The notes below the pieces were generated by a model, which ran no database searches, was not told where the DNA came from, and saw only the letters and a program-made list of their open reading frames with translations. A program made the translations under genes and the position numbers. From contig JAVBLI010000025.1 in the NCBI GenBank assembly GCA_031553595.1, positions 1 to 64,000 of the forward strand: DNA of 64,000 nt. Reading direction: 5' to 3'. The stretch is from RGIG3701 sp031553595. GTDB lineage: Bacteria > Planctomycetota > Planctomycetia > Pirellulales > Thermoguttaceae. This document shows positions 26,935 to 33,942 of this stretch, one piece after another; the stretch's first letter is position 1, and each line of letters starts with the position of its first letter.

Positions 26935-27753
26935 CTACCGGTGGTAGAAAAATCCCCGCACCTCGATTCCATACATCTCCGCCAGCTCATAAAACCGCGT
27001 TTCGACCGCCTCCCACGCCTCCTGACTGCGGACTTCCCGCTCAAACCGCGGACGCACGGCCCGGTCATACGCCGCCACCGCGCGGAGAATCTGCGGCATG
27101 TTTCCGCAACGGGTGTTTAGCGTCTCGCCGTAAACGTAATCCACCAGCCCCTCCAACTGCGGGAAAATCGCGTCCAGATCCGTCACCCCCGGCAAAATCG
27201 GCCCGATGAACGCAAAGGTCGCGATGTCCTCCTCGCGCAGCCGCTTTAATGCCGCGATCCGCTGACGAATCGGCGCACACCGCGGCTCCAGAATCCGCCG
27301 CGCCCGTTCATCCGTCAGGGCGATCGAAAACCCCACCTCCGCGCCGGGAATTTGCCGCAACAAATCCACATCCCGCAGCACGAGGTCCGATTTCGTGAGA
27401 ATCGACACACCAAACGGCAGCAGGGGCAGGGCGGCGACGATGCGGTGGAGGATGCCGCGCATGAGTTTATATCGGCTTTCCACCGGCTGATACGCGTCCG
27501 TGGCACTCCCGAAAAACGCCCCTTCACCCGGCTTCACCCGCCGAAAATCCGCCTCAAACGCGGCCACGGCATTCGCCTTCACATCCACGAACTCCCCCCA
27601 TGGCTCATCATGCCCCGTGAACCGCCGCATGAAACACGCGTAACAATACACGCACGCGTGCTGGCACCCGACATACGGATTCACCGTGTACCCGTGCTCC
27701 GACAATTTACTGCGCGTCAGCAGATGCTGCGCTTCTATTTCCCGCAATTCCAC
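26935..27753 (-). CDS. Radical SAM protein, spore-photoproduct-lyase-like family
   Basis: A 272-residue radical SAM enzyme. The 4Fe-4S motif CQHACVYC near residue 25 follows NPYVGC, as in the SPL/Rv2578c-like group, and FFGSATDAYQPVE then SILTKSDLVLRD are typical of that group. The reaction is unknown. The start is not certain: GTG at 27753 has GGAGG five bases upstream and is preferred; GTG at 27759 or 27765 would overlap the preceding gene's stop. A longer open frame to 28029 exists but overlaps the upstream gene and has no family similarity. It is coupled to a membrane protein gene upstream. Confidence 0.82.
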   Translation of the reverse strand: MELREIEAQHLLTRSKLSEHGYTVNPYVGCQHACVYCYACFMRRFTGHDEPWGEFVDVKANAVAAFEADFRRVKPGEGAFFGSATDAYQPVESRYKLMRGILHRIVAALPLLPFGVSILTKSDLVLRDVDLLRQIPGAEVGFSIALTDERARRILEPRCAPIRQRIAALKRLREEDIATFAFIGPILPGVTDLDAIFPQLEGLVDYVYGETLNTRCGNMPQILRAVAAYDRAVRPRFEREVRSQEAWEAVETRFYELAEMYGIEVRGFFYHR

Positions 27754-27755
27754 CT

Positions 27756-28406
27756 TCACCTCCACGCGCCCAGCCACGCTTCCCCCACGCCCAGACCCTG
27801 GATCAGCAGTCCAAGCCCCACCGCCATCAGCAGCAGCACGCTCACCGCCCGCACCGCGCCGGTGGTGCGTTCTCTGGCGACGTACCGGATAAACACCATC
27901 CCCGCTACGACCATTATCAGCGAAGCGTAAATCAGGGACATCTGGCACGGGGCCCCATCCTCCGCACGAAAGCCGTCGCGCAACCCATACAAAATCCCCC
28001 ACGGGAGGTACGGGAGATACGGAACCCATAAGAATCCGCCGAGCGTGCCGGTTATCGGCGGGTTCAGCTTTTCATAAAAGTGATTCGCCAGTGCACACAG
28101 ATGATAAAACACCGGCAGCAGCAACGGCAAATACCGCAGGAGCCAGTCCCGGGGGATTTCGCCGTCCTCGGCATCCGCCACAAATTCCCGCGCGTACCGC
28201 ACAAAACCCACTACCAACAGACCATATCCGGCCATGATCGCCCCGAAAAATAACAGCCACGCAGCCGACCCGGGAACCCTGACCATCACCCCCACCGTCC
28301 CCGCCAGCCCCAGCACCACCCCCGGCAGCATCCACGCCCAGAATGTCAGCGGCAAAAAATACAGCAGCAGATAATCCCCCAGCATTTTCGCTTTTTCATT
28401 TTTCAT
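27756..28406 (-). CDS. Membrane protein, truncated paralogue 2 (no PstS-like domain)
   Basis: A 216-residue protein with about five membrane segments. LTFWAWMLPG and GEIPRDWLLRYLP are almost identical to paralogue 3, so the two share an ancestor, but the PstS-like domain is absent: the protein ends soon after the last helix. Either a domain was lost or this is the ancestral membrane part. Its ATG overlaps the stop of the upstream paralogue (ATGA), with AGGAA before it, and its own stop lies next to the radical SAM start, so the genes are translationally coupled. Confidence 0.75.
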   Translation of the reverse strand: MKNEKAKMLGDYLLLYFLPLTFWAWMLPGVVLGLAGTVGVMVRVPGSAAWLLFFGAIMAGYGLLVVGFVRYAREFVADAEDGEIPRDWLLRYLPLLLPVFYHLCALANHFYEKLNPPITGTLGGFLWVPYLPYLPWGILYGLRDGFRAEDGAPCQMSLIYASLIMVVAGMVFIRYVARERTTGAVRAVSVLLLMAVGLGLLIQGLGVGEAWLGAWR

Positions 28407-29950
28407 TCCGCATTCCTTCTCATTCCCACATATCCGGCTTTCTCCACCAGCATCTGCCCCTGCGGCGATAAAAACCACGCCACGAGTGCCGCCACGTGCG
28501 GGTTTTCACTACCCGCGGTGACGATCATCACGTCTTCCGTCAGCGGATACACGCCGTTACGCACATTTTCCACCGTAGGCTGCACGCCATCCACCGCCAG
28601 CAGCCGCACGCCGGCATCCGCGGCCATTCCCTGCACATAAAAGCGGAAGGAATATCCCAGCGAATTTCCATAATTCCGGTAATCGGCTACCCGGTTCACG
28701 ATTCCGCGCATGGAAACCTGATACTCTTCCCGCAGCGGCTCCGCCAGCGCCGCATCTCCCATCACGCGCAGCATGGCCGTCTGACTTCCGGACCCCGCCG
28801 GCCGCTGGAACGGCAAAATCTTTTCGTGCGTCCCGCCCACCTCACTCCACCGCGTGATTTTCTTCGCGTAAATTTCCTGAATTTGCGTTACGCTCAAATT
28901 TTCCACCGGGTTTATCCTGCTGACGAAAAACACGAACGCCTCGCGCCCGATGGGAGTTACGGTGAGTTTTTTTCCAGCCTCCGCCGCCTCTACAATTTGC
29001 GCGTCCGAGGGCCGAAACATGAACGCCATGTCCGCGTCCCCGTTCATCAGGGCCGAGAACGCCTGCGGCGATGTGCCCCCTGTAAGCAATTTTTCGTTCC
29101 CCACGCTCCGCCGGTCCACATTTTCATAAATCCCCTCCACGGCCGCCGCTGCCAGCGGGTAAAACGAAATCGCCGCGTAAATTTTCGGATGCCCCGCCGC
29201 GATTTTCAACTCCGGTGCCGCGATTTTCACGAGCTGATTCCCTGCCGAAAACGGCTCATACTCGGAAAGCTCCGTATGCTCAGCCATCCAGTCCCGGTAT
29301 GGGAAAGTCATGCGTCTGCCTTCCGTAACCACCGCGACACCGGCTGCCCGCTTCGCCAGAACATGCGCCCGCAGGTCCGAATACGCCACGCAGCATGCCA
29401 CCGCCACACACGCGAAGATGCCGGTAAGAATCCCCACACCCCGCAGGCGATTTTCCACCGGCGGCGCATTTTTCGCAAAAAATACCGTCATCCCCGCCGC
29501 CAGCGCCAGCGAAACCGTAATCGCCGGCCAAAGCGTGCCAAACGCCGCGTCCGGCCCTCCCAGGTACGTCTGGAAAATGTCCAGCGCAAACGTCCACACA
29601 AAAAAATGCGGCATGGAACCCATCACCGCATATAATGACTCCTCACGCGAAAACTGCGCAAGATAAGTCACCGCCGCCAGCACGGCCAGATAATAAAACG
29701 CCGGCAAATACCACGGCGAATAACGCGTCAGACAGTCCCCCGGCACCATCCTCACCGCGCCGGCTTTCTTCAAAACCCGTAAATAACGCCGAAAAACAAA
29801 AATGATCCAACCGCTGAGCAGCACCAGCGGCACCGCCACCACCGCCGCCGGCGTAATACAAAACGGCAGCGCCGCCAGCCCCGCCAGCATCACCGCCGGT
29901 AACCCCAGCGCCCACAGCAGAGCAAAAATAAAATAACGCAGTGGATTCAT
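28403..29950 (-). CDS. Membrane protein fused to a PstS-like substrate-binding domain (paralogue 1)
   Basis: A 515-residue protein. About five to six membrane segments fill residues 1-215, with RYSPWYLPAFYYLAVLA in the position of the RYLP motif of its paralogues. The C-terminal PBP2 domain has a SALMNGDADMAFMFRPSDAQ segment, FFVSRINPVENLSV, GSGSQTAMLRVMGD and AWFLSPQGQMLVEKAGY. It leads a four-gene minus-strand cluster. Topology would place the binding domain outside or in the periplasm. The ligand is probably an oxyanion by homology to PstS; this is inference. Confidence 0.78.
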   Translation of the reverse strand: MNPLRYFIFALLWALGLPAVMLAGLAALPFCITPAAVVAVPLVLLSGWIIFVFRRYLRVLKKAGAVRMVPGDCLTRYSPWYLPAFYYLAVLAAVTYLAQFSREESLYAVMGSMPHFFVWTFALDIFQTYLGGPDAAFGTLWPAITVSLALAAGMTVFFAKNAPPVENRLRGVGILTGIFACVAVACCVAYSDLRAHVLAKRAAGVAVVTEGRRMTFPYRDWMAEHTELSEYEPFSAGNQLVKIAAPELKIAAGHPKIYAAISFYPLAAAAVEGIYENVDRRSVGNEKLLTGGTSPQAFSALMNGDADMAFMFRPSDAQIVEAAEAGKKLTVTPIGREAFVFFVSRINPVENLSVTQIQEIYAKKITRWSEVGGTHEKILPFQRPAGSGSQTAMLRVMGDAALAEPLREEYQVSMRGIVNRVADYRNYGNSLGYSFRFYVQGMAADAGVRLLAVDGVQPTVENVRNGVYPLTEDVMIVTAGSENPHVAALVAWFLSPQGQMLVEKAGYVGMRRNAE

Positions 29951-29968
29951 GTTTCCCCCTTATTCACG

Positions 29969-30115
29969 AAACAGCAGCCGGGAATGAAGCGAAGCGGAAT
30001 GACCGGATCGAAGTGAGAAAATTCCGGCTATTTTACCCGGTCTCTCCGCGTCACTGTGTTCCGCTCCATTCCCAGCTACTGGCCCTGCGGATACATCCAT
30101 TTAATATCTGCTCTA
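29969..30115 (+). repeat. Dispersed palindromic element, copy 7
   Basis: Outer arms AACAGCAGCCGGGAATGAAG / CGCTCCATTCCCAGCTACTG. The inner arms are mismatched sub-types: AATGACCGGAT on the left, CCCGGTCTC on the right. The right end TGCTCTA (30109-30115) is intact, and its CTA is the TAG stop of the acylphosphatase gene. Confidence 0.8.
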
Positions 30116-30382
30116 ATACCGGATCGAGAACCCGGCGAACTCCCCCGTGGGTGGGCCCTCCAACATTTCCTCCCGCGCGATGTGGCCGCCCATACGGTCA
30201 CGCAGCGCTTCAAGAAAACGCTCCACTTCCCGTCCGTCCCCCTCCACCACCAGCTCCACGCTCCCGTCGCGCAGGTTGCGGACATACCCCGTCACGCCGA
30301 ATCCGCGGGCGACGCCGCAAGTCGTGTAACGGAATCCGACGCCCTGGACGGCGCCGAAAAAATGGATGGTTTTACGCTTCAT
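30113..30382 (-). CDS. acyP: Acylphosphatase
   Basis: An 89-residue protein, the normal family size. GAVQGVGFRYTTCGVA carries the catalytic Arg in GVGFR, GYVRNLRDGSVELV carries the catalytic Asn, and FSIRY is the typical end. It hydrolyses acyl phosphates such as carbamoyl or acetyl phosphate in the cytoplasm. It follows fliM after 19 bases on the same strand, so the two are probably co-transcribed. Its TAG stop lies in the end of repeat copy 7. Confidence 0.93.
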   Translation of the reverse strand: MKRKTIHFFGAVQGVGFRYTTCGVARGFGVTGYVRNLRDGSVELVVEGDGREVERFLEALRDRMGGHIAREEMLEGPPTGEFAGFSIRY

Positions 30383-30401
30383 AGGTTTTTGAGATTAAGC
30401 G

Positions 30402-31352
30402 TTATAGAATCCGAAAAACTTTCCGCTGGCCGAATTTTCCGGGGGCCGCGACGAATTTTTCGGTCCCTTCCACCAGTACGCTGAATTCCGTCTCCGCGTT
30501 CCGGTTCAGATGGATGACGTCTCCCAGATGCCAGTCCAGCAGGTCGCGCGGGCCGACGGTTCCGCCGCGCATCTGGACGGAAACATCCACCAGCGAGGTC
30601 CGCAGCGCCTCGGCGATTTCCAGCCCGGGGTCAGGAATTTTCGCCGCCTGAGTCACCGCCGGCTCCGCATTCTTCTCAGATTCACACGGTTTTTCGACTC
30701 TTTTCCGCCGCCGGAGTTTCTTCGGCCGGGCCGTCTCCAACTCCTGGTGCCGGTCAAGCAGCCGCTGGACGCACGCCGCGGGGAATGCCAGCGCCGTCAT
30801 GCCGGAGACGTGAAACAGCGAAAAGCTGTAATTCAGCATCACGAAATGCTCCTGGAACTCCACGTCTTCCAGGTGCGTGCCCTGAAACCTCACGGGGAAC
30901 AGCGGCCGCCATGCATCCTCCAGGCCCCGGCACACCGCGTCCATCACCCGCCCGAAAAGCTTTTCCTCCAGAGCCGTCATTTCCACGCGGGATTCAAAAC
31001 GCCGCACTCCGTCCGTAATCTCCGCCCCCAGCAGCCGATCCAGTACCGGTGAGACGACCGTTTCCGAAAAATTCATGTAAATCGGCGGCCAAACATCCTG
31101 ATTTCCGCCGTCAGAATCTTCGCCATCTGCTGTAAACACCCTATTTTCCACAGAACTTGGCGTCACCGCCAGCACGAAAGAATTTCGCGCGAGAAAGTCT
31201 TGAAATTTCCGCTGCTCCACACCCCGGTAATTCACCATCACCTCCGTCCGCAGCATGATGGACAGACTCTGTTCCAGCGTCCGCCCCATCTCCGCGTAAA
31301 AGGCGGCGAATGTTTCCAGTTCGGGTTTCGAAAACCGCCGTGAAATGTTCAT
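30402..31352 (-). CDS. Flagellar motor switch protein FliM-like
   Basis: A 316-residue protein. About 8-215 matches the FliM middle domain (LEQSLSIMLRTEVMVNY, a V-x-D-x-LLGAEI segment, then FESRVEMTALEEKLFGRVM), followed by a basic linker (about 220-260) and a C-terminal SpoA/FliN-type domain (SLVDVSVQMRGGTVGPRDLL ... GDVIHLNRN). The N-terminal CheY-binding peptide usual in FliM (an LSQEEIDALL-type segment) is missing, because the start at 31352 leaves only MNISRRFSKPE before the middle domain; an in-frame start at 31538 would run through a repeat and is rejected. No other flagellar gene is in the window. Confidence 0.75.
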   Translation of the reverse strand: MNISRRFSKPELETFAAFYAEMGRTLEQSLSIMLRTEVMVNYRGVEQRKFQDFLARNSFVLAVTPSSVENRVFTADGEDSDGGNQDVWPPIYMNFSETVVSPVLDRLLGAEITDGVRRFESRVEMTALEEKLFGRVMDAVCRGLEDAWRPLFPVRFQGTHLEDVEFQEHFVMLNYSFSLFHVSGMTALAFPAACVQRLLDRHQELETARPKKLRRRKRVEKPCESEKNAEPAVTQAAKIPDPGLEIAEALRTSLVDVSVQMRGGTVGPRDLLDWHLGDVIHLNRNAETEFSVLVEGTEKFVAAPGKFGQRKVFRIL

Positions 31353-31369
31353 CTTCCTTGACCTCTGCT

Positions 31370-31552
31370 GCCGAAATGGCAGGTGAAACGGCACTCCGTG
31401 CCTGGTGAATCGCCGTGAAAACGGCTGGTGAAACGCTGCCAGGGCAGCCGGTGAATACTTATATGCCGTGTTTTCATGATAAATCACATCTTTCACCAGC
31501 CTGAAAGGCGATTCACCAGGCACCCCGTGCCGATTCACCAGCCCGGCAGGGC
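31370..31552. repeat. GGTGAATCG repeat cluster, copy A
   Basis: Short hairpins such as GGCACTCCGTGCC, GCCGTGAAAACGGC, GCTGCCAGGGCAGC and GGCACCCCGTGCC are spaced by GGTGAA(A/T)CG. The first half is in one orientation and the second half reads as TTCACC, so the whole cluster is itself an inverted repeat. It fills the gap between the proA stop and the fliM start on the minus strand. Confidence 0.7.
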
Positions 31553-32827
31553 TTACTCCCGCACCTGCCCTTTTCCGTACACCACGTACTTATAACTCGT
31601 CAATTCCTCCAGTCCGCAGGGCCCGCGGGCGTGAAATTTGTCGGTCGAAATGCCGATTTCCGCCCCGAGGCCGAATTCGCCGCCATCATTAAACCGGGTG
31701 CTGGCGTTTACGATAACCGCACTGCTATCTACACGTGTGCAAAATTCCCGCGCGGCGTTTAAGTCCTGCGTAATAATCGCTTCCGTGTGCCGGGAACTGT
31801 ACTCATTAATGTGCGTAATCGCTTCATCCAGAGAATTGACGATTTTACACGAAATTTTCGGGGCGAGATACTCCGCACGGAAATCAGCGTCAGTCGCCGT
31901 TTGCGCCGCGGGCACGAGCCGGCAGGTTTCGGCGTCTCCGAAAATCTCCACGCCGTGCTCCAACAGCGCGGCTACGACCGCCGGAAACGCCGTCCCCAGC
32001 GCGTCCCGGTGCACGACCAGCGACTCCGCGGCGTTACAGACGCCCATCCGCTGGCATTTCGCGTTCAGGACGATTTCCCGGGCCATCTGCGGATCCGCGG
32101 ACGCGTCAAGATAAACGTGACAATTTCCGTCAAAATGCTTAATGACCGGCATTTTCGCCTCCGCACACACCCGGCGGATGAGCCCCTCCCCGCCGCGGGG
32201 GATGCACACGTCAATGTACTGGGAGAGCTTCAAAAGTTCGCCGACGGCCGCGCGGTCCGTGGTTTCGACCAACTGGGCCGCGTCGCGGGGGATGCTTACA
32301 TCCTGGGCCGCATCCGCCAGCACCTGCGCAATGGCGAGGCTGGAGTGAAACGCCTCTTTCCCGCCACGTAAAATCACCGCGTTTCCGCTCTTTATACACA
32401 GCGCCGCGGCATCCGCCGTGACGTTCGGCCGGGACTCATAAATGAACAGCACCACACCCAGCGGCACCCGCACCTTCATCACCTCCAGCCCGTTCGGCCT
32501 GACCTGCGAAGAAATCACATTTCCCACCGGATCCGGGAGCATGGCCACCTGTTCCACGGCATCCACGATCTGCTCCATCCGCTCCGGCGTCAGCCGCAGG
32601 CGGTCAATTTGGGCGTCCGACAGCCCGTAATCCGGCGCCGCCTGAATGTCTTTCGCATTCGCGCGCAACACCGTGGAAACGCGCTGGCGGAGGAAGTTGG
32701 CCGACTGTCGGAGCCAGTCATTTTTTTGTTTTCCCGTCACGCTGGCTAGGGCCGCCGCCGCCGCTTTCGCGCGTTGCGCCATTTCCACGCAATACTGTTC
32801 CAGATTCTCAAAATGCCGCGAATTCAT
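31553..32827 (-). CDS. proA: Gamma-glutamyl phosphate reductase
   Basis: A 424-residue NADPH-dependent enzyme of proline synthesis, reducing gamma-glutamyl phosphate to glutamate semialdehyde. Visible features are VPLGVVLFIYESRPNVTADAAALCIKSGNAVILRGGKEA-type nucleotide-binding region (cited here only by its ends VPLGVV and GGKEA), RMGVCNAAESLVVH with the catalytic Cys, and the C-terminal EFGLGAEIGISTDKFHARGP. Family length is about 415-430. AAGGAAAA lies before the ATG at 32827; the in-frame ATG at 32881 lacks a site. proB is not in the window. Confidence 0.95.
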   Translation of the reverse strand: MNSRHFENLEQYCVEMAQRAKAAAAALASVTGKQKNDWLRQSANFLRQRVSTVLRANAKDIQAAPDYGLSDAQIDRLRLTPERMEQIVDAVEQVAMLPDPVGNVISSQVRPNGLEVMKVRVPLGVVLFIYESRPNVTADAAALCIKSGNAVILRGGKEAFHSSLAIAQVLADAAQDVSIPRDAAQLVETTDRAAVGELLKLSQYIDVCIPRGGEGLIRRVCAEAKMPVIKHFDGNCHVYLDASADPQMAREIVLNAKCQRMGVCNAAESLVVHRDALGTAFPAVVAALLEHGVEIFGDAETCRLVPAAQTATDADFRAEYLAPKISCKIVNSLDEAITHINEYSSRHTEAIITQDLNAAREFCTRVDSSAVIVNASTRFNDGGEFGLGAEIGISTDKFHARGPCGLEELTSYKYVVYGKGQVRE

Positions 32828-33165
32828 GGATTTTTCCTTTCGTTTCCATAAAAAATATTTCGCCGAAGCATAATCACACACACCATTTAATTATCCCAAA
32901 AAACGCCCGAAAAGTCAAGGGAGCTTTCCCCGCCGGGCGGTTTCTGACGAATTATTTTCCCATTAAACTCTGGAAAACATGAGGGATAAACGTGTTTTCG
33001 CTGTGCCCAATTTGACTTTTCGCGGGCAGCGGGTAAAGTGAACAAGTGAGCAAGTGAGCAAGTGTGGAGTGAACGAGTGCTGGCGTATGGCCACGTCCCC
33101 TCCACTTGCTCACCCTACACCTTACACCCTTTACCTTACACTTTTTTCGACCAAGGGGAGAAAAA
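32828..33165. other. 338-base divergent gap with short direct repeats
   Basis: It separates proA (minus) from the LamG-like gene (plus). It contains tandem GTGAGCAA-type units around 33040-33065, a matching CACTTGCTCACC further on, and a pyrimidine-rich stretch ACACCTTACACCC-like near 33115-33145. No gene or clear promoter hexamers were identified. Confidence 0.4.
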
Positions 33166-33888
33166 ATGAATCACTGCCAGCTTCGCAACGCGGGCATTCG
33201 CCGCCACGCGATCAAGTCGAAATACCTAAAGAACCCGAGCCTGATGGTTCTTCTCGACGCGGAAGAGCCATTCGGCGACCGCAGCTATTATCAGCGGGCG
33301 CACGACGCACGATATCTCTACCTGAATACCAAGTATGCAAAATTCGGCAGTCAAAGTTTTTACACCTCCAGTTCGCAGGTGTCGGTGTATGGGCCGCCGG
33401 AGATGATTTTTGGTACGGTCTGGACGTTTGACTGCTGGCTGCGGGTTCGTGATGAAGGCCCCGGCGCCACGGGAGATTTAATGTCGATCGTCGGCACCAC
33501 CGGAATTCAGAACGGGTGGATGACCACGATGGCACAGATAAATACGAGTTCCATTCGCACCAGACTGACGACTGAAAACGGCACTTACACGTACGTTCCG
33601 ATCGGGCCGATCGATGTCCGCCAGTGGGTACACGTGGCCGTGACCTCGGACGGAAGAACCGTCAGGACATTTTATAATGGGAAATTTCACGCGGCCCGCA
33701 ATTATTCCAGGCCCATCTACAGCCGCACTGCGCCGACCCGCCATCTTGTCGCGACCGCCTTTCTGGACGAAGTGCGGATGATGCGAAACGAATGCGCGTG
33801 GATTACCAATTTCACTCCGCCCGAAGCGCCGTATACCGGACGGGAGCGGTACAATGAAGGGCAATGCATAATGCGTAATGCGAAATAA
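33166..33888 (+). CDS. LamG/concanavalin-A-like domain protein without signal peptide
   Basis: A 240-residue protein. The middle (about 55-200) shows the LamG-like pattern: FGTVWTFDCWLRV, then RQWVHVAVTSDGRTVRTFYNGKFH and a C-terminal FLDEVRMMRNECAW, as in lectin-like beta sandwiches used in virion tail proteins and carbohydrate-binding proteins. No signal peptide or membrane helix is visible. AAGGGGAG lies just before the ATG. The C-terminal tail QCIMRNAK is read through an ATGCATAATGCG simple-repeat tract, so the true end may have been extended by that tract. Function unknown; a phage-derived origin is possible. Confidence 0.6.
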   Translation: MNHCQLRNAGIRRHAIKSKYLKNPSLMVLLDAEEPFGDRSYYQRAHDARYLYLNTKYAKFGSQSFYTSSSQVSVYGPPEMIFGTVWTFDCWLRVRDEGPGATGDLMSIVGTTGIQNGWMTTMAQINTSSIRTRLTTENGTYTYVPIGPIDVRQWVHVAVTSDGRTVRTFYNGKFHAARNYSRPIYSRTAPTRHLVATAFLDEVRMMRNECAWITNFTPPEAPYTGRERYNEGQCIMRNAK

Positions 33889-33924
33889 AAAACCCGGAGC
33901 AGGGCATTTGCCGCACTCCGGGTT
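33885..33924 (-). terminator. Terminator of the GH2 gene (convergent gap)
   Basis: Stem AACCCGGAG (33891-33899) / CTCCGGGTT (33916-33924). On the minus strand the stem is followed by a run of T residues (the AAAAAA before 33891), so it ends transcription of the GH2 gene. Confidence 0.75.
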
Positions 33925-33942
33925 AACATTCAGCATTCAGCA

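Noticed and set aside
27766..28029. N-terminal extension of the radical SAM protein
   Set aside because: It overlaps the membrane-protein gene in another frame, has no family similarity, and a GGAGG site marks the later start.
31353..31538. N-terminal extension of FliM
   Set aside because: It would be encoded by the GGTGAATCG repeat cluster and gives no CheY-binding motif.
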